Below, one piece after another: positions 54,470-62,939 of a stretch of DNA of 64,000 bases. This stretch comes from Pseudodesulfovibrio sp. (GTDB taxonomy: Bacteria > Desulfobacterota > Desulfovibrionia > Desulfovibrionales > Desulfovibrionaceae), in assembly GCA_016342345.1 (NCBI GenBank), contig JAEINO010000011.1:1-64000 (forward strand), read 5' to 3'. A program made the translations under genes and the position numbers. Each line of letters starts with the position of its first letter. Within the stretch, counting starts at the first letter, position 1. The notes under the pieces are model-generated. The model ran no database searches. It saw nothing but the letters and a program-made list of their open reading frames with translations, and was not told the DNA's origin.

Positions 54470-56578
54470 CTACTTATCGCCCTTGTACTCAAAGAAGAGC
54501 ATGGTGATATCATCAGATTGTTCTGCACCTTCCGCAAAGTGATGTATGCTTTCCGTGACACTCCCAACGGTTTCTTCAATAGGCTGGGCAATGCATTGCT
54601 TGAGAACTGTCAGGAGCCGTTCATCGCCATACAGTTTTTGTTGCCTATTGAAAGCCTCGGTTACGCCGTCTGTATAGAGGAAGAGCTTATCGCCCTGTTC
54701 GAGATGAAGCGAACCAGACTTGTACTCCATATCCTCCATGACACCGCACACCGGGAAAACCGGCTTGGCAGGAACATATTCCACAGACTCGCCCCTGATA
54801 TGCACTGGCGGGTTGTGTCCACCATTGACATATTCACAGTGACCGGTCTTGAGATCAACGACTGCACAAAAGACCGTCACAAACAACATCTGGTCATTGT
54901 CCTTGCAGAGGTCTGCATTCATTCTGGTAATGGCCTCACCAAGATTGTCCGATTGGTTGCGAACGCAGTTCTGCAACAACGTCTTTGAAATGACCATGAA
55001 CAGGGCTGCAGGCACTCCCTTGCCCGAAACATCTGCAATGACGATACAGACTTTATCTTCACCAAGAAGGAAGAAATCATAGAAATCGCCGCCCACTTCC
55101 TTGGCCGGGGTCATGGAAGCGAAGATGTCAACACTCTCCAAGTCCGGGAAAGCCGGGAAGATTCGAGGCAGCATGGATGCCTGGATATCCGTGGCAATTG
55201 TCAACTCGCTCTGGATACGTTCTTTTTCCGCTGTGGTTTTTTCCAGATTCTTCATATAGGCGAGAAGCGCGTCGCCCATGGTGTTGAAATTTTCGGCGAG
55301 AGCCTGAAGTTCATCACCTGTTCGAATGTCGAGTTTTGTTTCGAAATTACCCTCACCGATAACCTTTGTCCCATCCGCAAGTGCCCGAATAGGATGAATG
55401 ATTGCACGTGAGATCCGTATTGCGATGACCAAAAAAACCACCAAGATCAGAGCAAGAACAATCAGGGAATTATCTCGGGTCACGGCAAATTGCTGCGTCA
55501 ATTCGGAGCTGGTGGAGTCTTTTGCCCTGAGTATCTTTTCACCAATTTCAACAGCAATGCGATTGACACTCTCCACTGGTACAAGAAGGCAGAGAGCCCA
55601 ATCGGTCTGGGCAATGGGGGTATAAATGATAAAGGTGTCAGCCCCATCCAGTTTTGTTTGGATTAAGCCTTCCTGTCCTATGGAAATATTTTTAAAGACC
55701 TCTCGTATGCCGGGCAAATTTTTCCCGGCCTTAAACTTGGCGGCAAGGGCATCACCTTGCTCGGAATGGGCCACAACATTACCATTGCGGTCCAGTAAAA
55801 CACCAACCCCGCCTTCATATGAGGTTTGCAGCAGGGTTTCGTTGAGGGTACCAAGGGAGACATCGATACCTATGGCACCGACAACTTTTCCACCTGCACC
55901 GTAAACGGGCGCAGAGCAAGTGATCATGAGCACACCTTCGGAAGCACTGGTATAAAGATCGGTCCAACCAGTCTGTCCATTCTTGACAGCTTCGGTATAC
56001 CAAACACGTTTTCTGGGGTCGTACCCCTTCTTGTGGGCCGAGACCCATGGCATCCTGAACTGCAAGCCGGCTTCTGTGCCTATGTATATTGATTTTATGA
56101 TCGAATTTTTAATTTTGGCATCCCTGAAAAAGGGATTGAGATGCGCTGCCAAGGATACATCTTTATTGATCGCAGCCGTGTTGCTGCCAGGCGCAACTCG
56201 AATCACGGACTCTTGTCCGGGAGCCGCAGGTTGCTCTGTGCGCAAATACCCTTTTTCATTGGTGTTAACGACTTTCCCTTTCCAGACAGTCGAAGCTTCA
56301 AGGGCCAATAATGACGCCAAATCGCTGATTCTGGCCAAAGCCTGATGGCAGAACAAAGCTCTATTTCTTGATTCAAATACTATGAGGCGTTTTCCATGCT
56401 CTTCCAGTGCAGCGCGGCTTTCAAAGGCAGCATCATTGCTCAAAGTTGTCGCCTTATGCACTCCGGACAAAGAAAGTTCTTTCGTCTCTGTAAGCATATA
56501 TCCTGCAAAAAAAATCAAGGCGAAAATGGGCAAAATGAGCCCCAGTAAAAATATTTTCGGCTTTATTCCTATTTTCAT
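54470..56578 (-). CDS. Membrane SpoIIE/PP2C-type phosphatase with dCache and HAMP
   Basis: 702 residues from ATG 56578 after GGAGGGCGGTC. TM1 near 10-30; a dCache-like periplasmic domain to about 355 (RVWYTEAVKNGQTGWTDLYTSASEGVLMITCSAPVYG); TM2 near 375-395; HAMP; then PP2C with EVGGDFYDFFLLGEDKVCIVIADVSGKGVPAALFM, NGGHNPPVH and FLYTDGVTEAFN, all metal ligands present. It resembles the phosphatase at 15487-17424 but the STAS and kinase genes are not beside it. It leads an operon with a binding protein and a symporter, suggesting a carbon- or amino-acid-sensing partner switch acting on a distant target. Confidence 0.9.
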   Translation of the reverse strand: MKIGIKPKIFLLGLILPIFALIFFAGYMLTETKELSLSGVHKATTLSNDAAFESRAALEEHGKRLIVFESRNRALFCHQALARISDLASLLALEASTVWKGKVVNTNEKGYLRTEQPAAPGQESVIRVAPGSNTAAINKDVSLAAHLNPFFRDAKIKNSIIKSIYIGTEAGLQFRMPWVSAHKKGYDPRKRVWYTEAVKNGQTGWTDLYTSASEGVLMITCSAPVYGAGGKVVGAIGIDVSLGTLNETLLQTSYEGGVGVLLDRNGNVVAHSEQGDALAAKFKAGKNLPGIREVFKNISIGQEGLIQTKLDGADTFIIYTPIAQTDWALCLLVPVESVNRIAVEIGEKILRAKDSTSSELTQQFAVTRDNSLIVLALILVVFLVIAIRISRAIIHPIRALADGTKVIGEGNFETKLDIRTGDELQALAENFNTMGDALLAYMKNLEKTTAEKERIQSELTIATDIQASMLPRIFPAFPDLESVDIFASMTPAKEVGGDFYDFFLLGEDKVCIVIADVSGKGVPAALFMVISKTLLQNCVRNQSDNLGEAITRMNADLCKDNDQMLFVTVFCAVVDLKTGHCEYVNGGHNPPVHIRGESVEYVPAKPVFPVCGVMEDMEYKSGSLHLEQGDKLFLYTDGVTEAFNRQQKLYGDERLLTVLKQCIAQPIEETVGSVTESIHHFAEGAEQSDDITMLFFEYKGDK

Positions 56579-56629
56579 GACCGCCCTCCGGCTTCGTACT
56601 AGTATTCTTAACAGCTTCTGGTGAATCAA

Positions 56630-56842
56630 AATTCGCTTGGATTTAACTATTCGATTTTCATTAAAAAATCATTGTTTCTTTTGATAAAAATAACGACATG
56701 CGAGATTGGTTATTTTGATAAAGGCTTCGAACTATCAACATTAATTTTGTATAATCAGGCGGTTATGACCACATTCCTTTCTCTCTGAAAAATATCTGAT
56801 CGTCGTCGCATACAGAAGGATGCAGCTTGCCCAAAAGAGGCC
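56630..56842. other. Intergenic between SpoIIE and CDF genes
   Basis: AT-rich, no ORF; probably holds the promoter of the SpoIIE operon and the end of the HlyD-CDF unit. Confidence 0.35.
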
Positions 56843-57748
56843 TCACCGCTCATCCATGATTTCTGGCTCAATAGTAATTGTTGAGCCGGGCAGTTCGGCT
56901 TCAAAGGCATGTCGGAGAGGCCTTAGGCGGGTATCAATTTGTTCCAGCGTAAGCTCGGGGAGAAAACCCAATTTCAAGAGTATGAACAGATCCTTGCCTG
57001 ATCTGCGGGCCTTGTACCCGGAAAATCCGTCATATTGTTCAAAATGCTCGGTAAGTATTCTCAATATCTGAAAATGTTCTGGCTCAGGTATGGTGCGATC
57101 GAGAATTTCGGGAAGACTCTCCTTAACCAACCCGTAGGCAATGACAATCATGTACCCTACGAGAAATATTGAACCAAAAAGATCGACAATTCGAGCTGAC
57201 CTGGGATCAGGCAGCCACAATGCAAGCACCAAAACGCCAAAGACGACAACGGATGCTACCGTTTTAGCAATTCTTGCAGCGATTTGAGAAGAGATGATCA
57301 CAGAACTGTCTCTACGATTGGAATGAATAAGTGCTACGGAAAAATAATAATTAATAATGAGATTGAAATTGGCTCCAATCATTGTGAGCATCAGGCTGTT
57401 TGTGGAAAGCGGAGCACTGTCCTCCAAAGAAATAATCTTTGAGAATATATACAGACTGCTTAATACAAGGCCAAAAGCAACCAGCAGGTTTGTGATTCGT
57501 TCTATTTTTCCGGTTCCGTATTCATATTCATTGAACTCTCCCCTGTGAGCGCGCCGCAACACCATATAAGAAACATATTCAATAACCAACAAAAGTACGT
57601 ATCTAATGATCTCGGAAAGAGCAGTCATGGAACCGGAAAGCAACCCGACAGTCCCGAGAAAAAGCAAAAGCACCGTATCCAGAATAATCGCCAGTAGTAC
57701 AGCTCTCTCTTTTTCCAGATTCTGCGGAGAGAGTCCTGAACGGCTCAT
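56843..57748 (-). CDS. CDF-family transporter with degenerate metal site
   Basis: 301 residues. Six membrane segments and a C-terminal alpha/beta domain (GLVKESLPEILDRTIPEPEHFQILRILTEH) match the cation diffusion facilitator fold. The expected D/H metal ligands are absent: helix 2 reads ALSEIIRYVLLLVIEYVSY in place of ADSLHSLSD, and helix 5 SQIAARIAKTVASVV where the His and Asp should be. It overlaps the upstream HlyD-like gene by 4 bp (ATGA), so the two are co-translated. Either the substrate differs from Zn/Fe/Mn or transport is lost and it scaffolds the HlyD-like partner. Confidence 0.75.
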   Translation of the reverse strand: MSRSGLSPQNLEKERAVLLAIILDTVLLLFLGTVGLLSGSMTALSEIIRYVLLLVIEYVSYMVLRRAHRGEFNEYEYGTGKIERITNLLVAFGLVLSSLYIFSKIISLEDSAPLSTNSLMLTMIGANFNLIINYYFSVALIHSNRRDSSVIISSQIAARIAKTVASVVVFGVLVLALWLPDPRSARIVDLFGSIFLVGYMIVIAYGLVKESLPEILDRTIPEPEHFQILRILTEHFEQYDGFSGYKARRSGKDLFILLKLGFLPELTLEQIDTRLRPLRHAFEAELPGSTITIEPEIMDER

Positions 57749-58923
57749 CGCAAGAATACTCCAAAATATTGTTCCAGAAGACCAATTCCTTCAAACTCCG
57801 CATAGACTGCCCGTCCGACACCGCAGAATTTTTCTACTTCATCATAGAGTTGATCATCCTCAATCCGCACAAGAACCCGACCATCCCGAAATGATTTTTT
57901 CATGATTGCGGCGGCAAAATGATTGGAATGCCAGATCCCAGCTGACCCCATTACTCGACTGACTTTCCCGTCAATAAAGCCTTTTCTGCCGAACAAACGA
58001 ATTCGAACAGGGTGATCATGTGATATCAATTCGAGGGTTGCATCATCGACAGCAACCATGACCATAAGCTGACTTCGATCAATGTAGGATAAAAGCCGAT
58101 CACCCTTGGCAACTTCCATACCGTCCTGCACATCAACTTCCCATACAACGGAAGTCTCTGGCAGTAGCACCGTTGCCTTGGAAGACCTGTTGTTCATGCC
58201 CCCTTCGGGAAGAGGCGACGGTGTTGCCTGGACGCTAAAACCAGTTTCAGCTTCGCTCATTCGCCTTTTGCATGCAAAAATATCCAATTGCAACGTGTTG
58301 ATCCGTTCCTGAACCTGTATGACGCTATCTGACAAATCACTGGGAAACATTCCCTGAGCCAACATGCGGATACGGTGTTTGAGTTGTTTGATTTCAAGAC
58401 TGGTGGTCTGCACCTGAGCTTCGTCCTGCCGGTATCCGGTCTCAACTCGATCAGCATCCTCTTCCGTTGCCACGGTTGCCTCCACCAGTTGCAACGTTCG
58501 TTTGCGACGTTGTCCTGATTCCTTCAGGGCGGCCCTTTCTCCGATGTGACGAGCTTCCAGAATAGCGACACTTTGTTCCAGATCGCGTATGATCCTATCA
58601 AGATACTCTGCGAGACTGCTTTGACTTTGGCTCAGACTTTCTTCAAGTGAAACAAGTTCTTTTTCGAGCGTAGTATACCGGCCCATATTACGTTTGTTAC
58701 TCAGCCTCAAAGCCGGCTTCTCCCCGGGAATTGTACCGGGCTCAGCGGTGAGATTCCCAACCACTCCATCTATAGGGGCTTTGACGTCATAGCGAAATGC
58801 AGTCACGACACCGTTACGAACAACAAAACGTTGCATATAGTTGAAGATGGTCGGCAGTGGAAGTAAAGCAATGAGCAGTACCACTATCCACGTGGTTTGT
58901 TTCTTGAGGAAAAAGGCCTTCAT
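57745..58923 (-). CDS. HlyD-like periplasmic adaptor
   Basis: 392 residues. One N-terminal membrane anchor (WIVVLLIALLPLPTIFNYM), then a lipoyl/barrel-sandwich half (VKAPIDGVVGNLTAEPGTIPGEKPALRLSN), a long coiled-coil hairpin of about 150 residues (LEKELVSLEESLSQSQ ... IKQLKHRIRMLAQG), and the return half (VVWEVDVQDGMEVAKGDRLLSYIDRSQLMVMVAVDD). This is the membrane-fusion-protein architecture. It usually partners with ABC or RND exporters, yet here the only partner is a CDF-fold protein, coupled by an ATGA overlap. A role in exopolysaccharide or peptide export is possible (compare Alg44), but the cargo is unknown. Confidence 0.78.
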   Translation of the reverse strand: MKAFFLKKQTTWIVVLLIALLPLPTIFNYMQRFVVRNGVVTAFRYDVKAPIDGVVGNLTAEPGTIPGEKPALRLSNKRNMGRYTTLEKELVSLEESLSQSQSSLAEYLDRIIRDLEQSVAILEARHIGERAALKESGQRRKRTLQLVEATVATEEDADRVETGYRQDEAQVQTTSLEIKQLKHRIRMLAQGMFPSDLSDSVIQVQERINTLQLDIFACKRRMSEAETGFSVQATPSPLPEGGMNNRSSKATVLLPETSVVWEVDVQDGMEVAKGDRLLSYIDRSQLMVMVAVDDATLELISHDHPVRIRLFGRKGFIDGKVSRVMGSAGIWHSNHFAAAIMKKSFRDGRVLVRIEDDQLYDEVEKFCGVGRAVYAEFEGIGLLEQYFGVFLR

Positions 58924-59188
58924 TTATATTGGCTCCATTCAAATTGGTGACTTAATTACGTTTTGGCTCTGCTAACTTAAGACAATACATACTATTTTTA
59001 TTGAATATTTGCACTTAAAATTTGGATACAAGGATAACGACCTCGAATTCCCGATCCACTGAACCAAACATTTACAGAAAGGAAATAAAGCCGTGCTTGA
59101 TAAGACACTTTTGGTTTTCACCAAAGGCAATCCATCTGCCTCATTTGTATAACGGGGTGTGTATTAAATCATAAGGAAGTAAATGGCA
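58924..59188. other. Intergenic, promoter of HlyD-like unit
   Basis: AT-rich (TAAGACAATACATACTATTTTTATTG), no convincing gene. The next 300 bp on the reverse strand hold only small ORFs. Confidence 0.35.
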
Positions 59189-59383
59189 TCAACTCTCAAT
59201 CGGACTGGTTATGGCCCAGAAACCATGGGCAGGTTCACTCACAACGGCACCTGCAAACCAGAGCCTGAAACAGATAATCATACTGCCATGAAAGATGGTG
59301 GAACAAAAAAAGACCGCAAGGATAGGACGTAGAAAACTCACAGCCATGTTATTTCGAAAAAGGAGGGCTGCACCACAGAGCAT
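59189..59383 (-). CDS. Possible small membrane protein downstream of feoA
   Basis: 64 residues with two hydrophobic segments (FLRPILAVFFCSTIFHGSMIICFRLWFAGAVV). No good ribosome-binding site. Open frame continues upstream of the ATG without a better start. It may be a real member of the iron unit or a chance ORF. Confidence 0.3.
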   Translation of the reverse strand: MLCGAALLFRNNMAVSFLRPILAVFFCSTIFHGSMIICFRLWFAGAVVSEPAHGFWAITSPIES

Positions 59384-59419
59384 GCTGGTCAGCAGGACGA
59401 CCGGAATATCATTCGCGCT

Positions 59420-59503
59420 TCATGTTCCGCATCCGCCGGATCGACCAACGGCACACTGCGGACAATCTCCATCCAAGAGAGGTCCCCAAGCAGTGACATT
59501 CAT
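59420..59503 (-). CDS. Very small Cys-rich ORF downstream of feoA
   Basis: 27 residues ending DCPQCAVGRSGGCGT with a CxxC and a GGCG tail. A TTG in the same frame upstream would make it 35. Close to feoA under the same Fur box, so it could be an Fe-S or iron-handling peptide; the C-rich motif is the only support. Confidence 0.35.
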   Translation of the reverse strand: MNVTAWGPLLDGDCPQCAVGRSGGCGT

Positions 59504-59579
59504 CACGCACAGCGACCCCAGTTTCAATGTATCACAAATTATGTATGCCCATCTCTTCCCTGAAATGGGTACTCGCGAA

Positions 59580-59804
59580 TCAGGCCACCAACACCTTCTG
59601 CGCAATGCCGCACTCAACCATAACGCGCCCCTCACCAACCGAAACGATCATGGGGCCGTTACCGTTGTTCAGAACATCCACCTTGATACCCGGGAATATC
59701 CCCATGGACTCTAGCCGATATCTGGCCCGCCTCCCTGCAGCCACACCAATGATAAAAGCGGTCTCCCCGGAAGAAACTGATTTGAGCGTTTTATGTACAG
59801 ACAT
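59580..59804 (-). CDS. feoA: FeoA-domain iron transport protein
   Basis: 74 residues from ATG 59804 (GGAGAACTTC site). SH3-like FeoA fold: VSSGETAFIIGVAAGRRARYRLESMGIFPGIKVDVL ... GPMIVSVGEGRVMVECGIAQKVLV. FeoA assists the FeoB ferrous iron permease. No feoB is in the window; its absence is unusual. A Fur box in the upstream region predicts iron repression. Confidence 0.88.
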   Translation of the reverse strand: MSVHKTLKSVSSGETAFIIGVAAGRRARYRLESMGIFPGIKVDVLNNGNGPMIVSVGEGRVMVECGIAQKVLVA

Positions 59805-59841
59805 GAAGTTCTCCATTTATGTTTCATTTTGCGTTGCAATT

Positions 59842-59860
59842 GATAATGAATTTCGTTATC
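59842..59860. promoter_or_regulatory. Fur box between feoA and fur-like gene
   Basis: GATAATGAATTTCGTTATC, a 19-bp near-palindrome matching the GATAATGATAATCATTATC consensus at most positions. Placed to control feoA and perhaps the divergent fur-like gene. Confidence 0.7.
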
Positions 59861-60009
59861 GACTATGGAGACGGAGGCACAACAAGTCAACAAAAAAATC
59901 CTGTTGAGACTCTGTGTCATCCAAGTCTGAACAGGTGCGAAAATGAAACCCACACTTGAAATTAAATGTCAAACCAATGCGGGAAATACCGTCAGCAGGC
60001 TACACAACA

Positions 60010-60477
60010 ATGAAAAATGCCCTCAAATTATTCAAAGAGTACCTTAGCACCAACAACCTCAAACTGACTCAGCAGAGGCTTTTGATTTTCAAGGTATTCA
60101 TGAGTGATGGTGGGAAAGTAAACCCTGAACAATTACTGAACGCGGTGCAGGAAGTCGACAAGGCAGTTAGCCGGTCAACCGTCTACCGAACCGTCAAGCA
60201 TCTTCACCATGCGGGTATCGCCAGATGCATCCACCATAGTGACGGCTCGACTCATTACGAATCCATGGGCGATCATTACACTCAGATGATCTGTGAACGG
60301 TGCGGTAAAAGCATCCCCATCAAAAATCCCTACATAGACTGCCTCCAACAGGAAACGGCACGTCAACAGGGTTTTACCTTGTTCCGCTTCCAGACGGTCC
60401 TGTACGGCATATGCTGCGAATGCAGCAAAAATCCATGCCAGAAAACCGTGGACACAGCCTGCTCACCGAACAACTAA
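60010..60477 (+). CDS. Fur-family transcriptional regulator
   Basis: 155 residues from ATG 60010 (MKNALKLFKEYLS); an upstream in-frame ATG at 59956 is less likely. Winged helix (LKLTQQRLLIFKVFMSDGGKVNPEQLL, VSRSTVYRTVKHLHHAGI) then the metal-binding dimerisation domain with DGSTHYE, MGDHYTQMICERCGK and CCECSKNPC, including structural zinc Cys pairs. Could be Fur itself or PerR/Zur; location beside feoA and a Fur box favours iron. A 49-residue ORF follows 13 bp later. Confidence 0.9.
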   Translation: MKNALKLFKEYLSTNNLKLTQQRLLIFKVFMSDGGKVNPEQLLNAVQEVDKAVSRSTVYRTVKHLHHAGIARCIHHSDGSTHYESMGDHYTQMICERCGKSIPIKNPYIDCLQQETARQQGFTLFRFQTVLYGICCECSKNPCQKTVDTACSPNN

Positions 60478-60490
60478 CAAGGAGAAATAC

Positions 60491-60640
60491 ATGACTTTTC
60501 GTACTTCTATCAACAGCAAAGAAAATCCCCGTGACTTGCTAAAGCGGGGATTCAAGTCCATGTTCCCCAGCTATGAAGAAGAAGTGGCTGTTCCGCCAGC
60601 CAATGTTGAACAAAAGCGAAAAAAACAACCGTCCGAATAG
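60491..60640 (+). CDS. Small protein co-transcribed with fur-like gene
   Basis: 49 residues, ATG after AAGGAGAAATAC, 13 bp beyond the fur-like stop. Charged, soluble: NPRDLLKRGFKSMFPSYEEEVAVPP with a basic KRKKQ tail. No family recognised, but the strong ribosome-binding site and position support it. Confidence 0.6.
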   Translation: MTFRTSINSKENPRDLLKRGFKSMFPSYEEEVAVPPANVEQKRKKQPSE

Positions 60641-60847
60641 GAGTCTGACTTTTTCCCCAACTGCGACAATGAATCCCAGTCCACGTTCAGACACCTTCTG
60701 GCACCTGAAGTCGTCAAAACCGACTCCTCGTAATGCAGTTACCATTTCCTCCTGCTCAATAAAGTGGGAGGAATAAACGCACAGGCGGGCTATCAACTCA
60801 AGAAAAGCCTTGGACATCTCAGAACCCGGATTGGTGCACCCGGACAC
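60641..60847 (-). pseudogene. Possible fragment of a SAM methyltransferase
   Basis: Reverse frame with QEEMVTALRGVGFDDFRCQKVSERGLGFIVAVGEK resembles the end of class I methyltransferases. No N-terminal methyltransferase motifs are present, and its 3' end would overlap the 49-residue gene on the other strand. Likely a remnant; a chance ORF cannot be excluded. Confidence 0.3.
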
Positions 60848-60954
60848 AGTGGCGTAACACGAACCATCCGCATGACTTCAATGGCGAGACGATACGACCC
60901 AAGGTCTCACCCAGACTGCAAATCACCTCTCACTAAATGCCTTCCAATCCACTA

Positions 60955-61108
60955 GGGAAGCACTGCATAATTGTCCGCTGGCTTCGTTGCTTTAAAAACC
61001 TCAAATCCTAGCGTACAGGAAGTACGCGTCGGCCTTGATGTTTTCTTGCGCCTTGCCAGCGAATAATTCTACAGCACTTCCTAAAAATTAAATTAATCAG
61101 TACTTCCC
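60955..61108 (-). mobile_element. 154-bp TA-flanked hairpin element, copy A6
   Basis: Between TA 60953-60954 and TA 61109-61110. Same orientation as A3 and nearly identical to it. Lies 45 bp downstream of the histidine kinase stop and abuts no clear gene end. Confidence 0.85.
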
Positions 61109-61152
61109 TAGGACATTAACAGGTCAAAATCATTGGAACTCCATGCGTTTTG

Positions 61153-62934
61153 TCACGATGGCAACACCGGCCCATCAGGGCACCCTTCAGGATGAGACAA
61201 CCCGCTCTCATTCACATCACCCTTAAAGAGATCGTCAGGAACGAGTCGCCCTCTTAGCTGATGCCTGGATACTGCAACATCAAAAATCAACTTGATCCGT
61301 ACACCGGAATCACTGGACAAAGACAACTCGGCGTCAAGCTGATTGGCCAGAAGGTGAATGAGGTTCATCCCCATGCTCCCGTCATCCGCCCGGGGTTGGC
61401 CGCAAAAACCGACTCCATCATCCGTAACTATAATCATGACCCTGTCACCATAAAGACGAGTCAACTTCACACGCACCTGCCCAGGGCTGTCATCGGGAAA
61501 GGCATGCTTGAAAATATTGGTAAACAATTCATTCATGATCATTCCGCAAGGCAAAGCCCGGTCCATGTGAAGGGTCACATTCTCCAAATCAAAGTTCGCA
61601 GTAATCTTTCTTTTTCCAAAAAGAGTATCAGCAGAAGCAAAAACATCCTTCACCATGTCATCCAGATTGAGCATATCCCCGGAGGAGGCCCGTGAAAGCA
61701 GGGAATGCATTGCTGCCATGCAACTCACATACCCCTGAATTTCTCGACAGACAGTCGCAGCTTCCAATGATTTAACCCTACCCCGACTGAGGGATATGAG
61801 ACTCAATATAATCTGAATATTGTTCTTGACCCTGTGCTGCAATTCCCGCAAAAGCAAATCCTTGGTCTCAAGAGTGTGCTTAAGCTCTGCATCCGCCAAT
61901 TTGTTTCGTGTAATGTCCCGTACCCTTCCGCTGGTCCCGAGAAACTTCAAACTGTTTGATGAATCTATTTCATACACACCCTCGGCTTCCAGCAGCATGA
62001 TCGGTGGAGGGTTCCCGTAATCTGCAGGTTCCTTGCAAGCCAGTTTGAACTCAACCCCTTCTGTTCTGCGTTCGCCAGTACGCCGTTCAACAATATTCCT
62101 GTAACACCGTTCACGATCATCGGGATGCACAAGGTCCAGAATGGATCTGCCAAGCAACTCTTCCTCGGAAAAACCATACCGGGTCACGGCTGGGTTGATA
62201 AACAGGATGCGGCCCTCCGGGTCCAGACGATAAACAATATCACGCATCCACACCAACATTTGCCGGAGCATGCGTTCTGATGAGACCTGGGCCTCTTCGA
62301 CACGCTTGCGGTCGGTCACATTCACGGCAAAACCTTCAAGATGATGCACTCCACCACAGGTATCCGGCACGATACGCAGACTGATGGCGAGCCAGAGGAC
62401 CTCACCATCAAGACGCCTGAAACGCAGTTCCACATTCTTCACTATTCCTTCCACCACTATTCTACGATAAAAGTCGGCCCGCTCAGATGGATTGACATAA
62501 AGTTGACTGCCTATGTCCTTCACCTGATCCATGAGATCCTTGGACGAAGCATACCCAAAGAGTTTTGCCATCTTGGCGTTGGCGTACAAAAACGATCCTT
62601 CGGGGTTGGTATGGAATATTCCTACCGGCGCATTGTCACAAAACGAGTGATAATATTCTTCCAACCGGCGCAAGGCTTCGATATTAACTTCCTGTCGAGA
62701 TTGTGTTTTCGGAATTCCATACTTAAATTTCCAGAAAAACCAGGAAAGCATCGCGATGAACAGAGACAGAATCGTCAAACTCAATGCACCCCAGGACACG
62801 ACCGAACCAGCCGTTATTCCTTTGGAACCTGCCCAGACCGAATCTATCGCAAATCCAGTCTGTACCAGGATCAAGATAACGGCCGGACCGATACGCCCTT
62901 TCTTTCTGATTCGTTGTATCAGCATACCCTGCAT
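61153..62934 (-). CDS. PAS-domain sensor histidine kinase (HisKA_2 type)
   Basis: 593 residues. Two N-terminal membrane segments (about 12-30 and 45-68) then PAS1 (YYHSFCDNAPVGIFHTNPEGSFLYAN) and PAS2 (MRDIVYRLDPEGRILFINPAVTRYG). The dimerisation box is LLRELQHRVKNNIQIILSLISL, with His in ELQHR, a HisKA_2/HWE-like type, followed by an ATPase domain (MIMNELFTNIFKHAFPDDSPG, VTDDGVGFCGQPRADDGSMGMNLI). The adjacent receiver protein is its likely partner (5-bp gap). Signal unknown; PAS domains may hold a redox or ligand cofactor. Confidence 0.9.
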   Translation of the reverse strand: MQGMLIQRIRKKGRIGPAVILILVQTGFAIDSVWAGSKGITAGSVVSWGALSLTILSLFIAMLSWFFWKFKYGIPKTQSRQEVNIEALRRLEEYYHSFCDNAPVGIFHTNPEGSFLYANAKMAKLFGYASSKDLMDQVKDIGSQLYVNPSERADFYRRIVVEGIVKNVELRFRRLDGEVLWLAISLRIVPDTCGGVHHLEGFAVNVTDRKRVEEAQVSSERMLRQMLVWMRDIVYRLDPEGRILFINPAVTRYGFSEEELLGRSILDLVHPDDRERCYRNIVERRTGERRTEGVEFKLACKEPADYGNPPPIMLLEAEGVYEIDSSNSLKFLGTSGRVRDITRNKLADAELKHTLETKDLLLRELQHRVKNNIQIILSLISLSRGRVKSLEAATVCREIQGYVSCMAAMHSLLSRASSGDMLNLDDMVKDVFASADTLFGKRKITANFDLENVTLHMDRALPCGMIMNELFTNIFKHAFPDDSPGQVRVKLTRLYGDRVMIIVTDDGVGFCGQPRADDGSMGMNLIHLLANQLDAELSLSSDSGVRIKLIFDVAVSRHQLRGRLVPDDLFKGDVNESGLSHPEGCPDGPVLPS

Positions 62935-62939
62935 CCTGT

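Noticed and set aside
60764-60955. 63-residue ORF on + strand ending at hairpin element A6
   Set aside because: Low-complexity basic composition, antisense to a more coding-like frame, and its stop at the element edge is likely chance.
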